From the NCBI GenBank assembly GCA_031761405.1, contig JASEVX010000007.1, positions 55,294,695 to 55,358,694 on the forward strand: a stretch of DNA of 64,000 bases, in the 5' to 3' direction. A program made the translations under genes and the position numbers. Of this stretch, positions 31,974-42,588 are shown in pieces; position 1 is the stretch's first letter, and every line of letters begins with the position of its first letter. The DNA is from Serripes groenlandicus (lineage: Eukaryota; Mollusca; Bivalvia; Cardiida; Cardiidae). The notes under the pieces are model-generated. The model did not search any database, was not told the DNA's origin, and worked only from the letters and a program-made list of their open reading frames with translations.

Positions 31974-32229
31974 CCAATTGACTGAGAATGCTGTCATATG
32001 AGTTCGTCCATGCTAAAAGGTATACGTTGGCTTTTGTGAACAGTTTAGATTCAGATCAGTCTGTGCATCCCTAACAGGCGAACACGCTGATCTGATCCTA
32101 CGTATTTCAGAAATGCTACATGTGCCTTTTTTTGCGAACGGACGGGGTCGCATGGTGTACATGTACGGTGACGAAGACAGGCAGCACAAAGGTATCTGAG
32201 CTTACTGTCTGCCGGTATGAAAAGGTTAA

Positions 32230-32345
32230 TTGATATAGGTTTAACACCGTTTTGGACAAAACTAATTCATAACACCGCGGTTAGTGCACATTATAATATG
32301 ATTCCTGGCGTTCTCTCACCAGTACCCCTCACTCAACAGTATGTC
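32230..32345 (-). mobile_element. SINE, 3' part
   Basis: GGTTTAACACCGTTTTGGAC, TAACACCGCGGTTAGTGCAC, GATTCCTGGCGTTCTCTCAC, CAGTACCCCTCACTCAACAG: the body of the SINE type seen at 16658 and 27965, without its head. Confidence 0.65.
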
Positions 32346-32387
32346 CAACAACTGGGGGGCTTTTCCATATAGACTGGAAGAACATAT

Positions 32388-32578
32388 CGAGGGCTTGGCG
32401 TGAAACGGTTGTAACTAAAAACCTATTTTGAAAACCCTGGTTAAGGGGCAATTTTGACCTCCTTTGTAAACAATGCAAATTTAGGTGCCATTGCTCAGAA
32501 CGAGCAATGGCACCTAAATTTCCATTGTTTACTAAAAAATACCAATTTTAGTTACAACCGTTTCACACCAAGCCCTCG
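32388..32578 (+). mobile_element. TIR element family C, internally deleted (C2)
   Basis: 191 bp with ATAT on both sides (32384-32387, 32579-32582). CGAGGGCTTGGCGTGAAACG to CCAAGCCCTCG. Full palindrome with tip GCTC-AGAAC-GAGC. The segment with ATAAAGACTTTATGGCGAGG present in C3-C5 is missing. Confidence 0.92.
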
Positions 32579-32636
32579 ATATACCAGCTGATACAAGTAT
32601 GACGTCATTGCAAGCAAACCAGTGTAATGTTACTTT

Positions 32637-32765
32637 GTATTGTTTATCATTAATATTTCAGTCATATCATGGAGAGTGTTTACTTATTCATGAACTCTGG
32701 GTAAACAAACCAGTACTAGGCTAGAACATGCGTCTTGCCGCCCAAGAGCTCCCCACCGTGACATG
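32637..32765 (-). mobile_element. SINE, partial
   Basis: TTCAGTCATATCATGGAGAG, TACTTATTCATGAACTCTGG, GTAAACAAACCAGTACTAGG, CTAGAACATGCGTCTTG, AAGAGCTCCCCACCGTGACA. Head missing. Confidence 0.7.
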
Positions 32766-33018
32766 ACGTACACTCCCAATATAAATCGGATTATTTTCGT
32801 TGACCTTTTCGGTAAAACAATCGCCTTCAATAGGAATTATTCATTCTTCAAGGGAGGGTGGAAAACCTCACAAATCAACCTTAATCAGAATGTAGCCAGA
32901 CGACGTTAGTGCCCCTATTATGACTTTTATTCGACGTTATGGCATCGCCTTACAACAAAATTCTCCCTATATTAGGATACTAGTTGCGTAAACTGTCTGT
33001 GTAGGATGCTTTTGTCGC

Positions 33019-33226
33019 TTAACCCTTTCTAGCACTACAGAAACTCATCTACACCAAAAATGTAGGTAAGCAATAATATGGAAAATTCTACAAATTATTT
33101 GTTTTTAAATAGAATTGAGTATAAAGCATTGTGGGAAGATCAACAATTTCTCCTTTTGTCACAATGTTTTCAGAAGTCGCCCGCTGCAGGTGTTCCGAAA
33201 TTCGGGGATATGAGTGAAAGGCTTAA
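33019..33226 (-). mobile_element. MITE family A, old, left arm lost
   Basis: TTAA both sides. CCCTTTCTAGCACTACAGAA, AAGCATTGTGGGAAGATC, CAATTTCTCCTTTTGTCACA, GTCGCCCGCTGCAGGTG, ATGAGTGAAAGGC. The left arm and tip of the palindrome are deleted. Confidence 0.8.
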
Positions 33227-34199
33227 ACCCATTATTCTGATACAACATTTGAGCATTTCTATAGGCCGTGATAAACATTTATTTCGATTTGTTACGAGGC
33301 GCAAAACGGGTTATAAACACACATGTGATTTCGGGTAAAATGGCTCCACTTCAAAATACTTCAGAAAACGCCCATTTTAAGGCGTCAAACTGTATGGGCG
33401 CTTTTCCGATGTCTTATCGCGATGATTTTGTATTTTTTATAAAACACAATCTACCTCCAGCAGTACATGTGCTTACCGCCAATTTAGAGCACTTTAAAAC
33501 ATCGCCATAATTTGTCACCGCATATTTAAAACGTCATGGAGTAACACTTAGCGCATTACTTTAATATTTATTGCAAGACAATTCTTAAATTTGGCTTTCC
33601 ATGTAACGCTGACGAGCAATTCTATATTAGTGAATCTTGACACAAAACATGTGAACAAAAACCCGGCTTAATGACCTGCACGTTCGCCAAGAAATCCGAT
33701 CATTAAAAACTGAACGCTGGTACTCGAATCCGGGTCGTCGTCTTCCTTCATCAAATGCCTTTTTTGAAAGGGGGCTGTCAATTGTTATGTCACTGATGCA
33801 TTAATCGTAAAGTCATTTTTTATTGACATTGACAATTTTGTCTCTTTGATTAAAAAACATTGTGGCAAAAGGTTCTGTTATTTATAACACAAGTCATTAT
33901 CCAGTTTGATTATCGTTTCTTAACATAAAAACTAGACGATGTTGTTTTACACACCAGTATAAATTGGTTCACCCAGAAAAGAATATTCATTCGATGCGTT
34001 GGAGCCATAGATACTAATTTCATTATTTGCTTACACTTCACTTTTTGCCTTACGAGGGATGTCTGTAACATCTCAGTGACACGGAAGATTCTTGGCAGAC
34101 GCTCGAGACACTTTCGAAAGAGCGTTTCATTGACCAGGATTATCAAATGAAATATCCTAAAGCGGAAGACAGTTTGTAATTTGTCAAGCGTCCTTCGTT
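33227..34199. other. About 1 kb without strong features
   Basis: A B-box-like trace near 33720 and an A-like trace (AACATTGTGGCAAAAGG) near 33847. The 80- and 78-codon frames have no recognisable domain. Confidence 0.45.
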
Positions 34200-34400
34200 A
34201 GCTGGTGTCCTAGGGTATAACGTACACTTTGACAAACTTGAAGTTCTTAACCCTGTTTTTATAGACGCTTGATTGCGCCTCTCTAGCAGAAGTGCATGTC
34301 CTAAGGTATACTGTACAATTTGACAAACTTTAAGCTCTTAATTCTGTTTCACATATAAAGACGCTTTCTTGCACCTTTGCAGCAGACGTGCACGTCGCAT
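34200..34400 (+). repeat. Duplicated segment carrying A left ends
   Basis: TGTCCTAGGGTATAACGTAC...GACAAACTTGAAGTTCTTAA and TGTCCTAAGGTATACTGTAC...GACAAACTTTAAGCTCTTAA form a roughly 90-bp tandem duplication. Each is followed by an A-like left end (TAGACGCTTGATTGCGCC; AAGACGCTTTCTTGCACC). Confidence 0.75.
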
Positions 34401-34424
34401 AATTCGACCGGAAGTAGTTTATTG

Positions 34425-34638
34425 TTAACTATTCCCACATACTGGTGCTGTTCTGCCGCCACAGCAAACGACTTTTGAAAACAATCGTCATACTGAATAA
34501 GCAATTTTTCCTTTTGCCACAATGTTTACAACACTTTTACAAAAGTATCATGTCATTTATAGAGATTTTCAAATAGGTTTGGTACGTATTTTGTTCAAGT
34601 CGTCTGCTGCATATTAGTTTTATGTAAGAGAGGATTAA
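34425..34638 (+). mobile_element. MITE family A, old subfamily
   Basis: TTAA both sides. CTATTCCCACATACTGGTGC, GACTTTTGAAAACAATCG, GAATAAGCAATTTTTCC, TTTTGCCACAATG, GTCGTCTGCTGCATATTAGT, GTAAGAGAGGA. The left arm is truncated. Confidence 0.8.
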
Positions 34639-34945
34639 GGGTCAATGAAGTATCCAGACGAGGATCCTTATGATTAGCCTGAAGCATAACAAAACAGCGT
34701 ATACTTAATCATTCGATGCTTTATAATTCTACTAGTACATCTGATACCTTGTAGGAACTCTTAACTATTTCTTTCAACACACGACAAATCAGCCAGCGTT
34801 CGAAACTATAAAACTCTGAAAATCTTCTCATTGGTCAGGAACGAACTCCATGCTCCAAATAAGGCTTCTGATTGGTCCATTTTGCGAACGAATTTGCTTC
34901 TGACCAATCAGATACTTGAGCACAAATTCTGAGCACAGATGAATC

Positions 34946-35303
34946 TTTAATAGTTTTGCAGCTGATGACTTTGAAATGATCTAGTGGAAAATCTTTCTAA
35001 ATGAATGTATAGGAAAATCTTTCTAAATGAATGTATACTTTTTTCATAGAGTTGAAAGCATTTTGGCAAAAGAAGAAATTGCTCATGATGAGCAATTTCT
35101 CCTTTTGCCAAAATATTTTCAAAAGTCGTCTGCTGAGGCAGTGGAGATCTTTATAAATGAATGTATATTTTTTTTCATAGAGTTGAAAGCATTTTGGCAA
35201 AAGAAGAAATTGCTCATGATGAGCAATTTCTCCTTTTGCCAAAATATTTTCAAAAGTCGTCTGCTGAGGCAGTTCAGATCGCCAGTATACGGGAAAGAGT
35301 TAA
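34946..35303 (-). mobile_element. MITE family A with duplicated core
   Basis: About 132 bp including the whole palindrome occurs twice in tandem (about 35012-35143 and 35144-35275); the preceding GGAAAATCTTTCTAAATGAA is also repeated. Each core reads GAAAGCATTTTGGC...GCTCATGATGAGC...GCCAAAATATTTTC, a perfect long hairpin. Right end ACGGGAAAGAG + TTAA. Confidence 0.9.
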
Positions 35304-35751
35304 CCATACATTATTTCCGATCAAATCATGCAAACATGCGACTCGATTCTAGAAAGATTTCTGATGGCGAGTACCCAGACCAGTTTTTATACTGATCTGG
35401 GTCTACAGCATGTTTTAAGTATAAGGAATTTAGTTCATTCAATCTTCTTTGAAATATCTAGAGAATTAATACAGTGTATATTTAGTCTGTCGTTACCTCA
35501 ATAAATTACAAAAAACATCCCTAGGATAGGTTTCCAATATCGATCGGTTCTGCTATCCTTTCAACGTGTTCGTTTTCTTTATCAAAACCTATATTCATTG
35601 ATTCAGTGCGCGTATTGTTCAAAGAAGCAGAGACGTGCTATCTATACATATAAAACGTAGAGCAAGTTCAACGTCACGTTTTTCTTTATGAAAAAGTAAT
35701 CGACTCCTTATCCCTTGTAATCACATACCTCCATAATATTATATAATGTCC
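35304..35751. other. Stretch without recognised features
   Basis: AT-rich; no family member seen. Confidence 0.4.
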
Positions 35752-35965
35752 TTAACTCTTTCAGCGCCAAAGGCAATATTGAGCTTTTTGCAAACAATAC
35801 AGATTCGGGTGAGGCAGCTCGTAACGAGCTGTCTCACCTGAAATCTGCATTGTTTGGCTGTAAGTTATAAAGATATTCCAAAAATCCTATAACATGAAAA
35901 TAGTTTCGTCCGAGTTTGAACATGGAAGAGTCTACTTTTTAAACAATTCGGCGCTGAAAAGGTTA
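35752..35965 (+). mobile_element. MITE family B, full length (B5)
   Basis: TTAA both sides. CTCTTTCAGCGCCAAAGGCA to ATTCGGCGCTGAAAAGG. Palindrome CAAACAATACAGATTCGGGT, tip GCTCGTAACGAGC, TGCATTGTTTGGC. Confidence 0.95.
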
Positions 35966-36631
35966 AATTGTAAAAAGAATCGGATTGATGCATGCTCTTC
36001 TAGTGTATATACTCCCTCGAGCGTTCGTAAATTAAAAATATTTTTATGATATTAATAATGTTGTTTAAATAATTATTATATAATTACGATCTGTACTTTA
36101 CCATAAAACAGCAGTGTATTTGTAGTAGAGGTTGATTTTGAAGTTACTTTGATCCCTTGTGGTTATCCAGACTATAATTGTATCCATAACTTGGTGGGTA
36201 TAAACACTGTTTATACCTCATGCTGTACACTATATGTACCTGAGAGAAATAAAGATACTGTTCTGTCCTGTTATGTTTATGAAAACTTAAATTCATTGCT
36301 ATGTGTAAGTGTAAATTTTCCAAATAAGGATATACGTGTTATCTTAACATACTGTAGCGCAACTTTCATTCACAATATGAAATTTGAAATCTTATTGGAA
36401 GCATTTAGATACATTTCTTATTCTGTTAACTTTTAAAATATTATGATCGACACTTTCTACCACGTAATTACAAATGCTATGAATCGTTTTATAATAAAGA
36501 CTTTGTATTAAGGGAAACTTAGGATTAGGCCTGAGGTCAAGTAAACTTTAAGTCTTTATAGGTTTGATGTGGTAATGCGAATGCAACATAAAACTATATG
36601 TATATACATTAAAAGTCTTCATTACTTGCGT
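35966..36631. other. Stretch without supported gene
   Basis: The longest frame (36149-36436, 95 codons) opens with TTG rather than ATG, has several cysteines and no recognisable domain. No promoter or splice context seen. I do not call it a gene. Confidence 0.5.
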
Positions 36632-37035
36632 CTCTTTCGGATATAAAACACATCTTGAACAGATGACGCTGAAAACGTCTTGGGAAAATGTGTTAAATCT
36701 CTAGAAGTGATAGTACAGTTTAACTCTTTCAGCGCAAAGGGCAATATTCAGGTTTATGCAAACAATACAGATTCAGGTGAGTCAGTTCGTAACGAGCTGT
36801 CTCACCTGAAATCAGCATTGTTTGCATTTTAGTTATCAAAATATTCCAAAACTCTTATTACATGAGAAATTGAGACACACACTTTTTGAACATGGAAGAG
36901 TCTACTTTTAACAATTCGGCGCTGAAATTGTTAAGTATAAGTATTTAAATAGAGTTAGAAACATTGCTGCAAAAATTAAATGTTGCGTCCGCTGAAGTTG
37001 AGTAAAGATTGCGTCTTCATGTGGGAGAGGGTTAA
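36632..37035 (-). mobile_element. MITE family A, old, split by family B
   Basis: Left piece 36632-36719 (CTCTTTCGGATATAAAACAC, GAACAGATGACGCTGAAAAC), right piece 36935-37035 (AAACATTGCTGCAAAAATTA, GCGTCTTCATGTGGGAGAGG + TTAA). B6 interrupts at a TTAA; most of the palindrome is lost. Confidence 0.75.
36720..36934 (+). mobile_element. MITE family B, full length, nested in A (B6)
   Basis: TTAA both sides. CTCTTTCAGCGCAAAGGGCA to TTCGGCGCTGAAATTG. Palindrome CAAACAATACAGATTCAGGT, tip GTTCGTAACGAGC. Confidence 0.93.
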
Positions 37036-37264
37036 CCCTTTCCCTCATAAAGACGCTTTCTAACGCCTCTGCAGCAGACAGCTTTTTGTAAACATAGTTA
37101 CAAAAGAAGTAATTGCTCAAATCGAGCAATTTCTCTTTTTGCAACAATGTTTTCCACTTTTAGTCATAGGTTATCCATTCAATTACAACAGAGATATTTT
37201 ATTTGTTGTCAAAATATGTTCAAAGTCGTCTGCTGCAAAATTGTCGTATGAGGGAGAGGGTTAA
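37032..37264 (+). mobile_element. MITE family A, full length, chained
   Basis: Starts on the TTAA that ends the preceding old A copy. CCCTTTCCCTCATAAAGACG to GTATGAGGGAGAGGG + TTAA. Tip GCTC-AAATC-GAGC. Confidence 0.95.
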
Positions 37265-37354
37265 ATGAATTACTCTTCTTTATTCACAAAGAATAACACA
37301 CTAGCCTCCGTGATCGCGTTATCTCGGCTTGCCAGAGTATTTTAGAACAACACA

Positions 37355-37453
37355 TTGAACTCTTTCTGCGACGAATATCCTGAAGGAGAATATTCTTTGT
37401 TCATGTTAAAAGAGTCTTGTTATATTTTGATAACTAAAAGGCGGAAGGGTTAA
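37355..37453 (-). mobile_element. MITE family B, coreless remnant (B10)
   Basis: CTCTTTCTGCGACGAATATC, TTTGTTCATGTT, TTGATAACTAAAAGGCGGAA + GGG + TTAA. The whole palindrome and one flank are gone. Confidence 0.65.
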
Positions 37454-38589
37454 TACATATTTGAACTCATTGACATTGCAAAAGCTTGTGATGAAAGGCT
37501 ATAAACAAAGCCCTATCGCGATTGTGTACATAAAGGTTTTGGTAAGAAATAAAAGTTTTCTTGGACATATTTGTTTGTTTAGAGGCCTCAAACACATTCT
37601 AACAAATTAAAATGTCTATATTTATTGTAGGCTGTAAGAGTAATTGTGTTCTCAATCGATTTCGCTCACACCTTACTTTAAAGTTAACTTTGAAATAACA
37701 AAGTATTGAAACAATTGTTGATAAATATAAGTTCACATACATTTTTTTACTTTTTCTGTGTTATAATTTAATTAAAAATGTGTTCATCCAAACAGTAATT
37801 CATTTGTCAAAACAGAGACATATAAACACATGTTTTCATGTCTCTGGTCAAAACAAAATGACCTTTTGATAATATCTCGTGTTTTGGATATACTGTACCA
37901 GGGGAGCAAAGGGATGAAGCCACAACCGTGCTTAATTAAAACTCCCATAACAAAAAGAAATGTAATTGCATATTGGCAATTCCCTTCTGAACATTGTTTC
38001 AAGAGCCGAGTCTCTCTGTTAACGACCTTCCACTTTCTGAATTGAGTGTAATTATCAACTTGGTGTTTGAAATTTCGTTACCGTTTAACATTAAATCGTT
38101 CTCCCGAATACGATAGTTTTCAAAGCGTGTGCTCTGCATGCACCTACATAAAACAGCATAATTGGCTGTATGATATAAATAATATGGGAAAGTGAGGTGC
38201 TCGTTTTGAGCAATATCTCCCGTGTTCGTGATGTTTCAAAGAGTAGACAGCTACATACGCAGTAATTATTCATAATTCGATGATAACTACATAGAATAAT
38301 TGTATTTCATGAAACTATACAACATATTTGGATATCTGGCTGTTCTACGATACAGCAATTGGCATAACAATTGTAAAGTCCATATCTATTATATGTATGT
38401 ATACTGTTCATATGTAACACACGTTTGTTCATGTTTCATTTCATTTTTGTTTATGTTTGAGGCCCTCGTTGAAGCTTGACTTGCATACATGTACTGTGTC
38501 AATTAGCGTCCTCTCTAAATAAAATCAATCACTCATTTAAGGAGATTTTGCAAAATACGGTTTCAAAATCGTGCGGTTTTTGTGTATCT
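37454..38589. other. About 1.1 kb without strong features
   Basis: Only a weak A-like piece near 38178-38245 (GTGCTCGTTTTGAGCAATAT). Short overlapping frames (37784-38045) show no domain. Confidence 0.45.
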
Positions 38590-38680
38590 TTTACGTTTTC
38601 ATATGTTGTAAAATTCACAATTAATCATAATTATGATAATTATGATTAATTGTGAATTTTACAACATATGACCACGTAAA
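38590..38680. repeat. Near-perfect 91-bp palindrome
   Basis: Arms of 45 nt around a single centre base (G at 38635). The inner 36 pairs are all correct (e.g. TTGTAAAATTCACAATTAAT against its complement); only two adjacent mismatches occur further out. Purely AT-rich with no terminal repeats or target duplication recognised. Confidence 0.95.
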
Positions 38681-39259
38681 CAGTTCGAACAATTGAGGAT
38701 TATAGTATAGAACGCCGTTGCCCTGAACGAGTTACAAATAACGTTTTCATTGCATTGACATTGTTTCTTTGTCTAATGTAGGTTGTGAAACAAGTTCTGA
38801 ACCTAAGAGTAATCATCAACGCTTATTAGAGCTAGTACACACAGATGGGAAAAGGATAAAGTATATTAGCTAGGGAATTTAGACCATTCCCTATTACAAA
38901 CGACTGATGACGTACGGCCTTTTAATACAAAAAGAAAAGAGAAAACCGAAATATATCTTAATAAAAAATTTCTACTTTTTCCAAGGATGTTTTGCCGTTT
39001 TCATCTGTGTTTACAATCTGGTATTTCTAAATTGTTCAAAGTGATGCAGATCTCCATTATATGTATTTCAATACAGACGCTATATCCGAGATTGCCAGTG
39101 GGTGTTATACATGCCCAGATCGATGATAATATACTGGAATATCACTGTGCAAATCGCCGGAAGTATTGAATGTCACGAGTAAAAGGTTGTTGGTTAATTG
39201 ATCCAGGAGATTTTCTGATGCTGAATTACTTCTCTACTACAGTGTCACAATTCTTAACA

Positions 39260-39335
39260 ACAAGTGTGGGATTCGAACTCACGACCCCTGGATTGACAGC
39301 TCGCATCGCTACCGACTGAGCTACCGGGGCTCGAC
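39260..39335 (-). mobile_element. tRNA-like SINE head
   Basis: Minus strand: CCCCGGTAGCTCAGTCGGTA (A box) and GTCGTGAGTTCGAATCCCAC (B box). The part after the A box (GAGCTGTCAATCCAGGGG) matches the heads at 19135 and 41826. No CCA-end stem or SINE body, so a head fragment rather than a tRNA gene. Confidence 0.65.
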
Positions 39336-39706
39336 AGTTTACAATAAGAAGGAAACCATATCTGTGTGACGATATAACACAAATTACGCGATATGCATCT
39401 GTTATGCATAAATGCATGAAGGGGTTCACGGGTTCATCGATTTTAATCAATAATCCCTTCGAATGTGTATTGAATCATCTGTTTACCAAGGCAACATTTG
39501 TGTGCAATGTCTTCATTCATTGTTTCACCATTTCCCTTGTACAATACATATATAATTTATATGAAAGTGGAATCGTTCAATAATTTTGAAAACATTGCGA
39601 TAAAGGGAAACACACGTCGCATGTGAAAGGGTTTACATGTTTTTCACCCCTTTTGAAATAAGGAATGAAAATAATTATGTAGATTAACTGTATTTCAGTT
39701 GAAGCT

Positions 39707-39912
39707 TTAACTCTTTCAGCGCCAAAAGGCAATATTGAGGATTTTGCAAACAATACTGATTTCAGGTGAGTCAGCTCGTAACGAGCTGTCTCACCTGAAA
39801 TCAGCATTGTTTGCCTTTCAGTATCGAAATAGTCCAAAACTCTTATATCGTGAGAAATGAAGACGCCCGATTTTGAACATGGAAGAGTCTACTTTAAACA
39901 ATTCGGTGCTGA
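39707..39912 (+). mobile_element. MITE family B, right end lost (B7)
   Basis: TTAA + CTCTTTCAGCGCCAAAAGGC. Perfect-looking palindrome CAAACAATACTGATTTCAGG, tip GCTCGTAACGAGC. The right end stops at ATTCGGTGCTGAAC without GAGTTAA and runs into repeat F. Confidence 0.9.
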
Positions 39913-39930
39913 ACTCCAGAATATAGATAT

Positions 39931-40255
39931 TATAGTCAAAGTTTTAAAACTGTTCAAATGGTGTCTTGAAATATTAGAATCGTAATTCTGGGATAAATTT
40001 AGAGTAATAATTCCCTTTCCAGTACAATGAACTTCTAAGTATTGATTGTTTATGCTTTATTTTTACTGGGTAGACCTACCCATTATTGCACATTTTGTAC
40101 ATTTTCTTGACATTCTATTGAGTGTTTTTCAACATTTGCTTCCAACATAGTTTTAAACTATTTATTACTTACTATGTTGTCGTAATTTTTTAATATTTGC
40201 AGAAGTTTCAACATTTCAAAATGTTATTTTCCATCTGGAGTTTAGCACCTTTAAT
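39931..40255 (+). repeat. Dispersed repeat F, copy 1
   Basis: About 325 bp related to 62626-62950 in the same orientation. Shared blocks: AGTTTTAAAACTGTTCA, GTAGACCTACCCA vs GTCGACATACCCA, ATATTTGCAGAAGTTTCA, CATCTGGAGTTTAGCACCTT. No terminal repeats or coding frame; could be the 3' part of a retroelement. Confidence 0.8.
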
Positions 40256-40390
40256 ACCTCAATTATGTCCTTTGGTATCAGTCAATTTGATCACTAAAGA
40301 AACAGAGCAGTAAGTGCAAAACAACAACAAAGCAGAACAAAGTTTTGAACGTGTACGCATATGCATTAAGACCTTAAATCGCTAGGCGCA

Positions 40391-40640
40391 AACCGCTGTA
40401 GTGGTGTATTGGTATAGCGTCCGCCTCTGGTGGTTGAAATTGCGGGTTCGTTTCCCGGGCGGGTCATACCAAATACATAAACAATGGCTACCTTCCTTGT
40501 GGCTCAGGTTTGCGGGGTTATCATTACGAATTACTGGTTGGTGTCAGATTAAATTGACCAGTAGTACTGGAAAATAACCAGTAAACACCGTGATCTAACT
40601 GAAAAATTGTTCAAAGAGGCGTAAATCACCAAAAAAAACA
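40391..40640 (+). mobile_element. tRNA-derived SINE, full length
   Basis: Head: GTGTATTGGTATAGCG and GCGGGTTCGTTTCCC (B box), about 40393-40468. Body to GTCAGATTAAATTGACCAGT. The 3' end is CACCGTGATCTAACTG, AGAGGCGTAAATCACC, with an A-rich tail. Head differs from the other SINEs here. Confidence 0.8.
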
Positions 40641-41245
40641 AACAATCAATAAATCGCTAGGCACTGCTCTGTCTTCACGGAATACTTTTTCTCGTGTTCC
40701 TGTATAGCGTACGTTCGGAAAAGGTCGATTGTGATTTCGAATATTTTCCCGATGTCCTTGAAAGTAAAGCGTCATAACTATCTTGGAAATAAAACAAATA
40801 GATAACATAACAATTCTACCATACACACATTCATGAACCTTTCTATTGGCATATATCAATTTTGATAACAACACTCTATTGCGATTTCGTATGATATATT
40901 CTCGATGTCCTTCAAAATACAGCACGTCATAGCCTTTTTTTTTCTCATAAATAGGATAGAAAAGACAGAAGACTAATTTCACGAAAGATTCCTATTCTAT
41001 GCAAATGAACTGATCGATGGTGCCAGCATGGGTAAGTCTATTATGAAAATTGATAGGTTGAAGCGTTAAAATGCGTCATTTATTAGACTGGAGTGTTGAA
41101 TTAGACACGGCAGTCTTACTGTCTCGAGACGTTGGTATTGATCTACAGTTTTCCTACAATTTCCCTAAAGTAACAAAACTTCAAATGAATACAGTTATTC
41201 ATTCCGTTTGCATTACTTCTAAACGTATCTCTTAACTACATATCG

Positions 41246-41495
41246 ACCGGATCGATGGTGAAGTGGTTAAAAAATACGCCCTCGAGAGCGGGAGAACGCG
41301 GCTCGATCCACACTCGGGTCATAGAAAATACTTTGAACACTGTAGTGAAAGTGGCTTTCCTCCTTGAAACGCATGGTCATTGCGGGGAAAACATTACAAC
41401 CGATGCGCTGGTGTCAGGTTTAGGCTTCCCGGCACGACTGGTAATCTACCCGGGGATAGCCGTGATATGAATGCAATACTGTTGAAAGAGGTGTA
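41246..41495 (+). mobile_element. tRNA-derived SINE
   Basis: Head GGATCGATGGTGAAGTGGTT, CGCGGCTCGATCCACAC (B-box-like). Body GCGCTGGTGTCAGGTTTAGG, 3' end GCCGTGATATGAATGCAATA, GAAAGAGGTGTAAAGACCCC, then an 18-C run. Same body type as 40391-40640. Confidence 0.75.
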
Positions 41496-41825
41496 AAGAC
41501 CCCCCCCCCCCCCCCACCTCACACACACACGAACATACTTCATATTGTTACACAATGTGTATTGCAGGACGATAACCAATCGTACTTGGCATTTGTTATC
41601 ATTGTAGATTCAGATCCACCTGCGCATTCACACATTCTGATCGGAGTGTGCACTGTTAGAACAATTGGTCATATTTTAACGTTTAAAGTACTGTAGTAAC
41701 TGCCTTACACATACTGACTATACTTCGATTCTATAACATGAAAGCACAGACAGATCTGTATCCATACAGTGTATCTTCTCATAACGGGCACACCTCTGTA
41801 GAGATGTACGCTCTATAGAACAACA

Positions 41826-42118
41826 GTCTATGTGACGCGGGCTGTCAATCCAGGGGTTGTGAGTTCGAACCCCAGCTCGGCCAACATTCTTTCCGACGTT
41901 TGACAAAAGTCACTGTGACAAGCGTCATCCGTCTTTCACCAATGGGCTAACAGTCTATGTGGAAAAGCAGCCAGTTGCATGGAAAGTATGTTGTGTGGAG
42001 TACTGGTGTGAGAAAACCAGGAATCATATGAGTAGGTGAACTGGCCGCCGTGATGTGACTGATTTTTTTTTTAAAACGGCGTTAAACTCAAATCAATCAA
42101 TTAATCAATCAATCAACA
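41826..42118 (+). mobile_element. tRNA-derived SINE, long form
   Basis: Head remnant CGGGCTGTCAATCCAGGGGT, TGTGAGTTCGAACCCCAGC (B box). Body CCGACGTTTGACAAAAGTCA, GAGTACTGGTGTGAGAAAAC, GAATCATATGAGTAGGTGAA. The 3' end is CGCCGTGATGTGACTGA, AACGGCGTTAAACTC, with a (AATC)n tail. Related to 16658 and 27965. Confidence 0.85.
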
Positions 42119-42194
42119 ACAGTCTATACTTTTCCATCAACTTACGATTAATATATATATGCTTTTAACAAAATAAAGAATATTTTTGGTATAA

Positions 42195-42315
42195 ATTTAA
42201 AATCATTGTAGGAAAATGAGAAATTGCTCGGACGAACAATTTCTCCTTTTCCTTCACTGTTTTCCAACGTTATCTGGATTAATTATGGCGAAACGTATTT
42301 CTATATGGGAATATA
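42195..42315 (-). mobile_element. MITE family A, degraded
   Basis: AAATCATTGTAGGAAAATGA, GAAATTGCTCGGACGAACAA, TTTCTCCTTTTCCTTCACTG, AACGTATTTCTATATGGG. Left third missing. Confidence 0.65.
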
Positions 42316-42588
42316 GATTAACCTCTATAAAGAGCAACGTTGTATGTTGGAAAGAATTAATAACCCAATTTACCGGACTCAGATGACACTGTACACTTCA
42401 TGGGTAAACTATTTATAAATAATATTTCGGAAATAGGAGGAAATTACTATATATTTATATCATATGTTCGGTATTTGCTTCAGGCATCATAAGTTATCTA
42501 CAAGATGGAAATGGTTAACCAATTTCTCGTTAAAGCCGACTACATCATACGCAGCAACTTTGTTTTTTGTCATGTTTTTGGCTCAAGC

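Noticed and set aside
35027..35395. 122-codon frame with a repeated hydrophobic motif
   Set aside because: It is the translation of the duplicated MITE palindrome core. The antisense frames are similar for the same reason.
36149..36436. 95-codon cysteine-containing frame as a small secreted protein
   Set aside because: Starts with TTG, has no signal peptide that I can support and no recognisable domain. AT-rich context fits a chance frame.
39260..39335. tRNA gene on the minus strand
   Set aside because: A and B boxes are good, but I cannot fold a complete cloverleaf with an acceptor stem. The same head recurs in SINEs of this window.
40391..40470. tRNA gene on the plus strand
   Set aside because: It continues into a SINE body with the usual CCGTGAT...GGCGTAAA end, so it is a SINE head.
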